Under the pieces are notes generated by a model. The model saw nothing but the letters and a program-made list of their open reading frames with translations, was not told where the DNA came from and ran no database searches. Source: Sambucus nigra (Eukaryota; Streptophyta; Magnoliopsida; Dipsacales; Adoxaceae). Taken from it: 64,000 nucleotides of DNA. The stretch's first letter is position 1, and each line of letters opens with the position of its first letter. Made by a program: the position numbers and the translations under genes. This document shows, piece after piece, positions 36,124-46,895 of the stretch. The DNA lies in the NCBI GenBank assembly GCA_949130495.1, contig OX422217.1, positions 541,637,137-541,701,136 of the forward strand, read 5' to 3'.

Positions 36124-38640
36124 TACTTCCCCCCTCATAAAGGAACTTCGTCCCCGAAATTTGGATGTACCTGCGATGAATAAATCTGGACTCTGCTCTC
36201 TCATATCCTCCTCTCGCTCCCACGTTGACTCGTCAACATTGTGGTGTCCCCACTAGACTCGAACCAAAGGTACCGTCATAGACCACAGCTTATGCTCGTG
36301 AAGACCCAGTCTATACACAGTTGGTTCCACCCTCTTGATGATAAAAAGGTTCCCACATACCTCGGAGTTAGCAATAATTTTTTACCACTCATGTCAGACT
36401 TCAAAACTTCGATTCACGGTGACGTAACTCTCTCTACGTTCCCAAACTGTGTAAAACTAATATAGATTAAATCAATCCTTACTGATGGACCATAACTCAT
36501 CTCGAGTTGGAAAACCTTGTTATTCCCTATTCTTGACCAAATGAAACGTGGGTGATAAATTTTCCGTATGAATCCTCAGAAGGAATCGCGCAGATAATAA
36601 ACTGCTACATGTTATCACGCGTAGCTTTACCAACGGTAATTAATACTCCCAATTAACCACGAATCCAGATTATGTATTTGTCGATTTCTCCTACAACCTA
36701 GTCGCTTCCTGTCTACCCATCGACATATAGATGACACATCTAGAATAAAATGTAACTTTATCCCCATAGCCTCCAGACATTCCCGATCATAGGTGGGGCT
36801 GAAAGGTCTCATCTTAATTCACAATAATATTGGGTGGAACCTTGATCTGGCTTACTTCTTCTTTCAAAGGAAATGTTGGACATACTGATCGATAGTATAA
36901 TCTACCCCGAAATAACGATCATTCCTTTTTGGCTAGTCCATTCCACATTTCAAAGGAAACCCTGACCTCTTCACGCTTTTAGATAACGCAAATATGCGCA
37001 TCAATCTCGCCACTGGGACCATCAAAATTATAAAAAAAATTGTTGATAACCTTGGATCAACCTCTTTTAATCCCTAAATGGTGTAGCTAGAGACAACTTC
37101 ACTATGCGTCCTTCAACACAAATCCCCATTCTGAACGTTTCACATCTCGTGGAACATCTTGTTCTCCTTTTTTTGGAATATACCAAAAATCATTGCCTTT
37201 GTGTTTGCTTCCAATTATGTGCATTCCTTAGGGATCTTTTTTCCTCGTTATGATCAACATGTTATTTGTGTGTAACCCACTCTAGGAATTTGAATAAGTG
37301 AGACTCTGGTTCACTTTCCCAAAATTATGGGGTTCTCCCTTGTCCAAGGATATATTTTTACATGTACCTCCCCCGCCCTTTAGCTCACCACGATTGGGAT
37401 ACTTCTCCTTGTTATGCACATAGTCGGACTGCCTCCTTTCTCAAACACATTATAATCCATTATAACTTTCCACATATATTCCTAATTGCCCCACAAGCAT
37501 ATATTAACATGTTTATTTTCATATTCCGTTATCCTGAACGATCCCTATAACCTATGCATCCCGACATAATTATCACTAATGTCTCGTACATAACATACTT
37601 ATATCAAACTCATCTCTACCTCTTGACGTGGCTATATTATTCGGGTATTATCTATTTCCCCATAAATTTCAATTTAATGCTTCTCGACATGGCCTCACCC
37701 ACTAACTTTTGGTGCAAAAGTTTTCGCAGTGCTTCCTTCGCAGCACTACCCGGCTCCACTGGCCCTATTTCATAATAGCTCTCAGCTCAAAGTTTTTTTA
37801 TCCACATGTTCAATAATTAACATTTAAATAGTTTCCCTAAAATCCAACAACGTCTCTCCAATCCCGATGTTTATTAAGTTTTATGCGTGTAACATCCCAC
37901 AACAAAGCTTAAAAGCTTTCCCCAATGCACTATCCCCTAGCGTTGTAAATCTTTGATTTTTGTAGGTCCAAAGCACATAACCGGGACACCCAAAATGCTA
38001 TCCCTGTACTCATAAGTCTAATCATCGACTTCTGCATCTCGATAGGATTCATGTAATACTGCGCTCACACTATCACTAAGTCCTCAACCTTAAGTTAATA
38101 ATGAGCTAAATCTCTCTGCTCCACGATATACCTGGCATGCCCTGCATCATATCAGTAAAATTCCCTACGTACTGGGATCCAATATAACTAAACAACTTTA
38201 CTCTCTAAAGTCTACTTCATAAAAATATCACCGCAAGCTCTACCCTCTTTTAAGTGAGAAATCGTAAAAATATACATCCTGCCCCGGAATAGCGAGCACG
38301 ATAGTCTTGTTGTAACCGCCTACCATCGCTGACCATTCCGTACCCAGGATAAAATCATACATCACATATCACCTCTCAAAATGATCTAATCTTATAAAAT
38401 ATTTTCTCTCAGTGTCCACACCCGCTTCCCTGCAGATGGAACTAAAGAGAGCCTCGCTACTCAATGGTAAATATATACAAATGTAGTACTATTAACGATA
38501 GTTTTAGTAAACTCGTTTCATGGACAAATCTAGTGCTTACGAACTATTGTGATTCGCTCATGTCACATAAAATAGAACCTATTCACCTTGGGATAAAACT
38601 CATATTTTTAATTGCCAATAGCACCGGTGGTTCAAATGGT
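36124..38640 (-). pseudogene. pol remnant of G2 (chromodomain, integrase traces, RT start, protease)
   Basis: Next to the LTR the minus strand reads HNVDESTWEREEDMREQ (36180-36260), the chromodomain-like C-terminus of chromovirus Ty3/gypsy integrases. At 38090-38170 it reads MQGMPGISWSREI followed by LIINL, the start of the RT region. Near 38300-38360 is YDFILGTEW, the protease C-terminal block. Only about 2.5 kb covers what should be over 3 kb, so parts of RT, RNase H and integrase are deleted, and stops abound. The same layout is seen in G1 (57819-60747). Confidence 0.7.
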
Positions 38641-39055
38641 CATTACATTAAATCCTATGAATGATCACCCCCATGGGGTCACAACCTAAAGCCGTAACCA
38701 CATCAATTTTTAGCATGACCATATCCATAACCTAATATGGTCGTGGATGCTCTTGGGCATGGTCACGGACCAAATCCATGACCAACATGGGTTATGGACA
38801 TAGGCCGTGACTAGGTCGTGACCCTCATGGAGCCAAATTTGCATCAAAGTTCCCACCAGGTTTGGTTAGAGTAGGGTCACGGATAAGGGCCGTGACCAAA
38901 GCCAAAATTCACACCCATAGGGTCATGACTTTGGGCCGTGTACATATCAATTTATTCACGCGCGTGAGTCACGACCCTTAGCCATGACCACATGGTTGCC
39001 TACATGATGTTGTGGAAAGAATTTAAGGGTCACGTCTCTATACTGTGACCACCCT
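38641..39055. repeat. CACTA-2 left subterminal repeats
   Basis: At least ten copies of GGTCACGGA/GCCGTGACC-like motifs on both strands, often as near-palindromes with a 5-8 base spacer (GGGTCACGG..GCCGTGACC). The right end (52430-52800) has the same set. These are probable sites for the TNPA-like protein. Confidence 0.8.
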
Positions 39056-40536
39056 CCTTATAATAAAAAAACCCCGCCTTCATTTTATTTCTTCCCGCAT
39101 CAATCTCTTTCTCTCTTTCGGTGATTCTCAAACCCTAATTTCAGCGATCTCTCGATATCTCAATCTCAATCTCAATCTCAATCTCAATCTCAATCTCAAT
39201 CTCAATCTCTCTATCAATCTCAGTGGTAAACCCTAATTTTTTTCTTTTTGTGTTAAACCCTAATGTATATTTATGTATATGTGTGAATGTGTGTGTTAAA
39301 CCCCAATGTATATTTGTGTATTTCTGTGTATGTATGTGTTTATGAGTGTGTATGTTTGTATATGCGTATGTATGTGTGTATATTTCTGTGAATGTGTGTG
39401 TATGTGTGTATATGTATGAATATGTGTATATATATGTGTGTATGTGTGTGTATGTGCGTATACTTTTTTTTCAAGAAAAGTGATGTTATATTTAGGGATT
39501 GAAATTTATTTCATTATTTATTGGGTATTGTTAATATTGATTAGGAATTGTTATTTAGAGTTTGAAATTAACTGCATTATTTAAGGTTATTGCCATTATT
39601 AGTATTTACTGAACGTGGTTACTTAGGGATTAAAATAAATTGCAAAATTTAAGGGTATTGTCATTTAGGGATTGAAATTTATTTAGAGTTTGAAATTAAT
39701 TGAGTATTATTAGTATTAACTGAATGTGGTTACTTATGGATTAAAAAAAATTTGGTTACTTAGGGATTATTAGTATTGACTGAATGTGGTTAATTAGAGA
39801 TTAAAATAAATTGCATTATTTAAGAGTATTGTCATTTAGGGCTTGGTATTTATTTAGAGTTTGAAATTAATTGAGTATTTTAGGTCTGCACCCTATTCAA
39901 ACTAATATACTCAAAATCCTTTATTTATTATCAAAACCTTAATCAAACTAATATACCCTTATACCTTAACCGTAGGACTCATATTCACGACCTCGTGTAT
40001 TTTTCTCAGGAAAAATGAGGCACGGTGATAATCACCGGTAACAACAGTTGGTGAGGTTGTAATTGGATCGCAAAATTAACCCTTTTATTATGAGCTTCAT
40101 ATAAGGGGTACTCCTATTTATAGGTATGAAAATAAAAATATCAAACAATTGAACTGCCTTGTAAATCGTGGAGTTAATATCTAGCAAGATTAACTGTTCA
40201 ATCATATTTTATTTTCCCTACCAGAAAATTGGGATGACATTATACAAAATATATTTCACACACATAACCCCGACGTAGCCCTGACCTTGGTTACGTTGTT
40301 GGAGAAGGTGAAAAAAAATCCACCCGTTATGGATACAACTCCGTACAGAGAGCATTGCATAGATTGTAATATCTCGCACCATATGCATGCTAAATTGAAT
40401 CTTGCCAACAAGTTGCCATCAATCATAGATACCCTTCCTCCTAGTTGACCATGTGCAAAAATTCATAGGTTCTTAAAAACTAATACCGAATGGATGAAGA
40501 TTTGGCACATTGAACATATTCTAAAGTCTTAGTTTG

Positions 40537-40602
<66 letters not shown>

Positions 40603-40674
40603 AAGCTTGATTTATTAATTATAATTTCTTATTATAATTTTTTAGTCACTTATGGTTTTTCATTTTTGTAGATA
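39056..40674. other. CACTA-2 leader with simple repeats
   Basis: (TCAATC)n at 39152-39206, a TGTATATGTG-rich stretch at 39260-39470, an approximately 170-bp repeat at 39560-39880, and (TG)n(TA)n at 40541-40600. Around 40260-40540 one plus frame is open for about 90 codons with one stop, but I cannot assign it. Confidence 0.5.
39560..39880. repeat. imperfect tandem repeat of about 171 bp
   Basis: Two aligned copies of a block starting GTGGTTA[CA]TTAG, with GGGTATTGTCATTTAGGG and TTTATTTAGAGTTTGAAA inside, begin near 39615 and 39786. A less similar copy precedes them. Confidence 0.6.
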
Positions 40675-42303
40675 ATGTCGAGAGGAAACAACCCAAGGGA
40701 ACAAAGTGCTGAGGGGACACCGCAACGAGGTTCACCATCCCGTGCACAACCCGAATTCTCAATACCAATTGGTGAGAAATAAACAACTCCACCAATGGTT
40801 CCCTCCTCACCAAGTCCAACTGCTTCGGTGCCCTCATCCAGCACTCCCGTTGCTCCACTGCCCATATCGAACGCTGTCGACGCCTTCTGCTCAACCCAAA
40901 AGAAGCCCATTGGGTTCTCCCTTCTCTAGAATAACTCGATGGGTGATAGGAATGATGTGATGAACTTTAAATCCTAGTATTTTGCTTTGGTAAAAATGAA
41001 CGTGGGGGTTGGTGGACCAAACAACTGGAACATGGTTGATCAAGCCGTCCAAGATGACATATAAGATCAATTTTGCAAGTATTTCTCAATTCCCGATCGT
41101 TCCAAGAATAAGGTTCTATATCGAGTTACTAAATCATTGAGGACATACAAGAGAAACCTTCAGAAGAAACATTTAAGGACGGAGCGAGCTCAGATATTTT
41201 ATATTTGAAAGATAAAGTTCCTCCCAATGTTGAAATTTTGGTGGAGCAGTGGAATAAGTTTTTGGAGAATGAGGCGACGGAGAAAAAGTTGGTCCAAAGG
41301 GAGTAAAATTAAAAAAAATAAGGCACAAAAAACTGATATCCACAGTCTAGTATCCAAATCCTGTAAGGATTTGAAGCATGAATGGGTGAGTAGGATAAAG
41401 GATGGGCAAGATGTGGGTAAAAAACCAAATCGATCCAAATTTTTCATTCATACTCGACAGGGAAAAGATAATAAATTCCTGCTGCACTTGGATGAGACGC
41501 TAGAATCAATAAAGGCCATCAGCAGTCACTTAGGTTCGATCCCTAATGATGACTTTGACCTTCAAAATGATGCCCTTAACCGGATCTTTGGAAACAACAA
41601 AAGGGGGAGGACGAGAGGTGTTGGCTCACATATGTCAAAAATAAAATTTCAACAGACCGCACCTCTTGTGGATGAGTTTTGTTCGACCAATACTCGTTTC
41701 TGGTCCAATGAGGAATGACAGATCAAGACCGATGGGGATGTCCATGATATTAAAAATAACTCGGGAATGTTAACGAATCAAATTGGGAAATTTGTGTCCC
41801 TTTTCCAAAATTATGGGATCCCAATGCCGCCTCCTCAAGGTTAACCTTACCCTCACCCTCACCCTCAAGGTTTTCCCTATCCCCCCCTTCAAATTTCCCT
41901 TCCCAAATGCTGCCTCCAACCTTCCCCTCCCAAATGATGCCTAATTAAACATTCCCCTCCCAAATTCCGCCTCATCCAACATTCCCATTCCTCGTGCCTC
42001 TACTTGTCACGGGACTTGCATCAACATCAATAACTCACGGTAAACTGTGGTGAAAAGTACTATTTCAAATATCTGAGCAATAAGAGGGTTGTTGGGGTGT
42101 GGAAACTCATCTCCAAGGTTGTCGAAACTCTCGTACACAACCGACCATTGGAGACGGGTGAGGCTCAAATAATGGTGGATTTAATATACAATGGTTGCAG
42201 AAATGTACCTATGTTCGCTGAATGCGGGGATGGGCTGGAATTGAGAAATTATGAAAACTCTTTTCTTGCTTGGCCAATTTATATGTTGGAGCAGATCAAT
42301 TAA
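40675..42303 (+). pseudogene. TNPA/Ptta-like gene of CACTA-2
   Basis: ATG at 40675. The first frame has a Pro/Ser-rich N-terminus (PTASVPSSSTPVAPLP), then GGPNNWNMVDQAVQDD, FCKYFSIPDRSKNK and VPPNVEILVEQWNKFLENE. The next open segment (41227-41718) carries KSCKDLKHEW, ETLESIKAIS and LNRIFGNNKRGRTRGVGSHMSK, the block seen as LGxDHEGRTWGV in CACTA-1. The C-terminus (42060-42303) reads NKRVVGVWKLISK, ending in YMLEQIN. A Transposase_24/Ptta-like subterminal-binding protein is likely. Four or more stops and a frameshift. It precedes TNP2, the reverse of CACTA-1. Confidence 0.75.
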
Positions 42304-42534
42304 TATTTTGTTTTGTTTAAGTTGTAATAATATGTTCTTTCGTTTCAGTTGTAATAACTTTTTTTTTGTTTCAGTTGTAAGAATATTGGTTTTGTTTCAG
42401 TTTAAGGATATTGGTTTTGTTTTAGTTTTAATAATATTTTTTTATTGCTTAAGTTGTAAGAATATTGTTTTCATTTCAGTTGTAATAATATTTTTTACCC
42501 TACATCCACAAGACTAAAATTTGAAGATTATTAC

Positions 42535-45385
42535 ATGTATTTCCCACTATACAAAGAGTGCATGGGAGAGATTAACCAAATTTCAAATAATCATGTAAAT
42601 GGCATTCAAGAGTTTGTTAAATACGCTTTCAAAAATCTTAAAAGTGAATTAATTTCATGTACGTGAACTCGTTGTATGAACGAAAAATATACGTTGAGTT
42701 TCATTTAATATAATGGGGAATTTGTCAAGACTATACAATATGGACATACAATGGTGAAAAAAATATACCTTATGTTCCAGAAGAATTATTGGCACCCAAC
42801 CACGTAACGGAACCCCAACGAGTGGAAGTGGTTCATGATTCACCAACACATAGTCCATTAACTGACGTAATTAATGATGCTTACATACTCCATAACGGTC
42901 AAAACCCCCAACCTATGGATACAGATAATGCTTATTATGGCCAACTAAATGAAAAATTTGATGTTGAACTTTCAGGAGATTGAGAATACATACGGTTGAA
43001 AGTCGATGCGTCTAGACCATTATATAAATAATGGGATGAGGATCACTTGGTATTATATGCAATGATTGGTTTGCATAATTTGAAGAGTCAATTTGGTTTG
43101 TCTGGGAACAGCGTAACCAAAATTCTTAAGTGGGTTAAAGATATTCTCTAAAAAAAACACGTTACCAGACAATTATCCTACCATGAAGAAGAGCCTGAAG
43201 GGTTGGGGTTTGAAATACAAATATATGCATGCATGTAAGTATGATTGCATACTGTATCGCAATAAGCATGAAGAGAAGGATGAATGTCCTGTATGCGGTG
43301 AGCTTAGATATGTAATTTGTGAGAATGGAAAGGACAAAGTTGCAAAAAATGGCAAGTGTTCGCAAGTACCACAAAAGGTTTTGAAGTATTTTCCACTTGG
43401 GCCACAGTTAAAATGGTTTCTTACTGTATGGTGGATAGCGGAGGCAATGACATGGCATGCTCTATGCGAGGTGGGTGGGAATCTGATGCATCATCCAGTT
43501 GATTCATCCATCTTGCAAATTTCAAACACACACCACCATGCATTTGCAAAGGAATTACGCAATGTTCGTCTTGCATTCTCAATCGATGGGATTAACCTTT
43601 TCGGTAATTTAAGTACTAGTAAGATTTATGGGCTAGTTCTCTTGGCGCCTTTAAGTCTCTCTTCGATACTATGCATGAGAAAGGAGTTCACATTTTAGTC
43701 TTTGTTGATACTCGGACCGAAGGCTCCAAGTGATGATATAGATATATTCTTATCACCATTAATCGAAGAACTTAAAGAGATATGGGATAAAGGCCTGACG
43801 ACTTTCGACTCACATAAGGGTGAAGAGTTCACACTTAAAGCAATGGTAATGTGGGCGATCGACAACCTTCCACCTTATGGGACCTTATCCGGTTGTTATG
43901 TTCATGGTCATTATGGATGTCCCATATATGGGGAGGAAATAAAAGCCTGTTGGCTAAAACATTATGGTAAGATGAGTTACATGGGTCATCGTTTATTTCT
44001 GACGACCAATCACCCTTTTTTGAACGATAAGTCTAACTTTTTGCCTATTGGTCACGAGCGCATAATGCCACCTGCTCGACTTTCTGGTCAGCAGATCGAG
44101 GGGAAGGCGACGGATGCGACTGCGGGGAATATGTATGTAGGAACACACCCCCAGTTTGTAAACCTAAAGTGTAAAGCTAGGGGATCCGAATGACCCTAGT
44201 AAAGTGAAGTCGTGGTCCAGGTGGTCAATATTTTTTGATTTGCCGTATTGGAAAGATCATCGTGTAAGGAATGTAGTTGATGTGATGCACACAGAGAAGA
44301 ATGTTGCAGAACATTTGATAGGAACATATCTTGGTGGATCTCATTCCAAATATGGAGAGCGGGCCCGCCTAGGTCTACATGATATGAAAATAAAGAAGAA
44401 CTTAAAAAGCGATCCTACAACAGGAAGAATTTTTACCCCCGGGTTGCTTTCACATTGACTACTAGTGAGAAGAAGATCCTCTTAGACACATTGTTCAACT
44501 TGAAGACTTCAACCAGTTATTGTGGTAATTTACGTAGTGTTTTAGAAAATGACTTGAAATAGTGGAAGTCTCACGATTGGCACGTAATCATCCAATTAAT
44601 CCCTCTATTATTTCAGCATTGCTTTTCTGAACACAAAGATCTCCGTCGGCCAATTATGAAAATTAGTTTGTGTTTTACCCTAATTCATGCAAATATGATA
44701 AAAAAGGCACATTAAAGCTACGAAATCAACTTTAGCCGAGGCAGTTTATGTATTAGAGAAATATTTTCCTCTGTCATTCTTCGATATCAGCATCCATGTG
44801 CTTGTGCATTTATGTGATGAAGCTTTGTTATGCAGTCCCGTTAAGTATCATTGGGTGTATCAGTTTGAGCGCTTGATGAAAACCTTCAAAGATTACGTAA
44901 ATAATACATGGTATATTGGAGGGTCAATTGCTTAACAATACGTAACGGTGGAATCATCGCTATATGCTAAGGAACATATGCCAGATCAAGAGGTGAGGAG
45001 ATTTAGTCCTCGTGGATAACGAGTGATCAAGGAACATGATGAGTTTGAGTACGAATTAGGAACCCTAAAGAGGTCAAACTCAAAAATCTACAATACGAGT
45101 AAGCATCTCATTATGTCTTTGAATCGCAAGATGAAGTCCAAGACTGGAGATAGTGAGTATCTACTGAATTCTTCGTCTTTGATTATATCTTTTTTATATT
45201 TTATGATCTAAACTCTACATTTACTAGTAGAAATTATGAGAACGAACTTTCCCAAGGTCAAAGGAGAAATTGAACGACAACAAATTTTAGGGCATGGGTA
45301 TCAAAAGAGGTAAATTTCACATCTTATGTGTACGGTTATTTATTCGTGTGAGATAAAAATATGCCCTGATACAAATTCATTAGTA
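42535..45385 (+). pseudogene. TNP2-like transposase of CACTA-2
   Basis: ATG at 42535 begins MYFPLYKECMGEI. NGIQEFVKYAFKNLKSELISC then follows, the N-terminal transposase-associated (zinc-binding) domain that CACTA-1 lacks. The core continues as AMIGLHNLKSQFG (43055), KSLKGWGLKYKYMHA and CPVCGELRY with VPQKVLKYFPLGPQLKWF (43183-43698), then SDDIDIFLSPLIEELKEIWD, GTLSGCYVHGHYGCPIYGEE (43702-44193) and FFDLPYWK with GTYLGGSHSK (44204-44458). A DUF4218-like tail follows (HCFSEHKDLRRPI, EKYFPL, QFERLMKTFK). Frame breaks occur near 43152, 43698, 44193 and 44458. This is the better preserved of the two transposase copies. Confidence 0.88.
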
Positions 45386-45386
45386 A

Positions 45387-45995
45387 ATGCAACTTCTAAA
45401 AAGAGGTGATGTCTCTTCTAGGATTGCACACCTAGCAAAAGGCCTTAGTTTTCGTACAAAAGTGTTTAAGAAAATTTTCACCAACGGTTTTGATTTCATT
45501 TCATATCAATATGAGGAAAATCTTTTGACGCAAAATAGTGGAATATCAATTTCTTCCTTGACCACTTGTATCGCTAGCAGAAGCGATAAAAATCCAAAGA
45601 ATAAGGTGCTAACCTATTATGGGATAATCCAACAAATCCAAGAACTTGATTACTTAGATTTCTTAGAAATCGTATTTTATTATGATCGGGTAAAGGAGGT
45701 GGATATAATGAATTCTTGCAAAGTTGATACTGACTCCAAACTTATTATGGTATATTTATCAAAGCTGAAGAGTAAAAATCGCATAGTCGACGAGCCTTTT
45801 ATTTGTGCCTTTCAGAACGTAAAGAAGGTATTCTACTCGAAGTTCATAAACGATGGCAATTGGTATATTGTTGTCCATGCACCAAAGGGTATGGTTATTG
45901 AAGTGGACGCATTAAAGGCTCCAAAAGAGTTTCAATTAGCTCTTGATGACAACCCTAATTTGAAGGATCTTTTAGTTGATTTAGAGGAAGATTGA
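45387..45995 (+). CDS. DUF4216-like module of CACTA-2 (202-codon open frame)
   Basis: The longest clean reading frame in the window outside simple repeats. It shows LAKGLSF, NGFDFISYQYEENLLTQNSG, KNKVLTYYGIIQQIQELDYL, FYYDRVKEVD, VDTDSKLIMVYLSKLKS, EPFICAFQNVKKVFYSK and NWYIVVHAPKGM. It matches the pattern of DUF4216 domains that follow TNP2 in CACTA elements, and ends LDDNPNLKDLLVDLEED like the CACTA-1 copy. It is probably the last exon(s) of the broken transposase gene, not a gene of its own; the ATG at 45387 may be internal. Confidence 0.7.
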   Translation: MQLLKRGDVSSRIAHLAKGLSFRTKVFKKIFTNGFDFISYQYEENLLTQNSGISISSLTTCIASRSDKNPKNKVLTYYGIIQQIQELDYLDFLEIVFYYDRVKEVDIMNSCKVDTDSKLIMVYLSKLKSKNRIVDEPFICAFQNVKKVFYSKFINDGNWYIVVHAPKGMVIEVDALKAPKEFQLALDDNPNLKDLLVDLEED

Positions 45996-46768
45996 GTATC
46001 AAAATATTACGTTATCCTTGTCAATCTTATTTGTATCCTATTATGATATTGGCATTATATTAGCGTTTTACTTTGATGTATGAATGTTTAGTTATTTTTA
46101 TGAATGTTTAATATGATTTACGTAAGTTAACTTTCGATAATATATTATGTTCAGTCGAATGTTTAGTTACTTTCACAAGACGCTCGATTTGAGAATAGAT
46201 TCATTTGAGTTTGTGATTGGATCAAATTGACCCAGCTCAATTTCCAAGTGTTCCTGTACATATACATTTGTTGATCAGTTTCATTGATGCAGTGTCCATA
46301 AAATGAAGTTAAATTAGCTTGGTTTTATGAATATTGTATTGAAGAAACTAATCAATAAATGTACATGTTAAAGAATATGTTAGGGGCTCCAGGATAAATT
46401 TGGTATAATCACACATTCAAAAGACTCTATTTAATGGCCTTCTTGGATCGCAGGAATCAGGTACTCTTTACTTTAACTGAAGTAGGTATAATTGATATGC
46501 ATTATCTTTTAAATCTTTTAAATGATATAAGGAGTACGGGATAATTATTGGTTTTCTTTGGTTTGGCTGTTGGATAATTATTAATTGTTTCCTTGTTATT
46601 GGATAGTATGTTAAAAGGAGTACGGGATAATAATTGGTTTTGTTTGGTTTAGCCGTTGGATAATTATTGGTTGTTGGCTTGTTGTTGGAAAATATGTTGG
46701 AAAGAGTACGTGATAATTATTAGTGGTTGGCTTGTTGTCGGTTTTTAGCTGTTGGATAATAATGGGAT
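45996..46768. other. CACTA-2 3' region with TTGG-rich repeats
   Basis: Non-coding. From about 46530 to 46760 three or four imperfect repeats of 60-100 bp share GGAGTACGGGATAAT, TTATTGGTT, TTTGGTTTGGCT/AGC and GTTGGATAAT. No other structure recognised. Confidence 0.5.
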
Positions 46769-46895
46769 CCCTAATTTAAGAACACGACGTTAATTTCAAA
46801 ATATTTAGATTTAGGCTTAAAACCATGCCATTAGGGGGGAAACCCCGAAACACCCCCCAAACGGCCCCGTCAGAGGCACCAACACCTCGCACCAA
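46769..46895. repeat. 168-bp satellite, partial unit in forward orientation
   Basis: ACACGACGTTAATTTCAAAA, TTTAGGCTTAAAACCATGCC, CCCAAACGGCCCCGT and CAACACCTCGCAC match the units at 51088-52405. The solo LTR starts directly after it. Confidence 0.8.

Noticed and set aside
37554..37775. Plus-strand frame of 73 codons and neighbours in 36241-38664
   Set aside because: They lie antisense to the G2 pol remnant and have no domain-like features.
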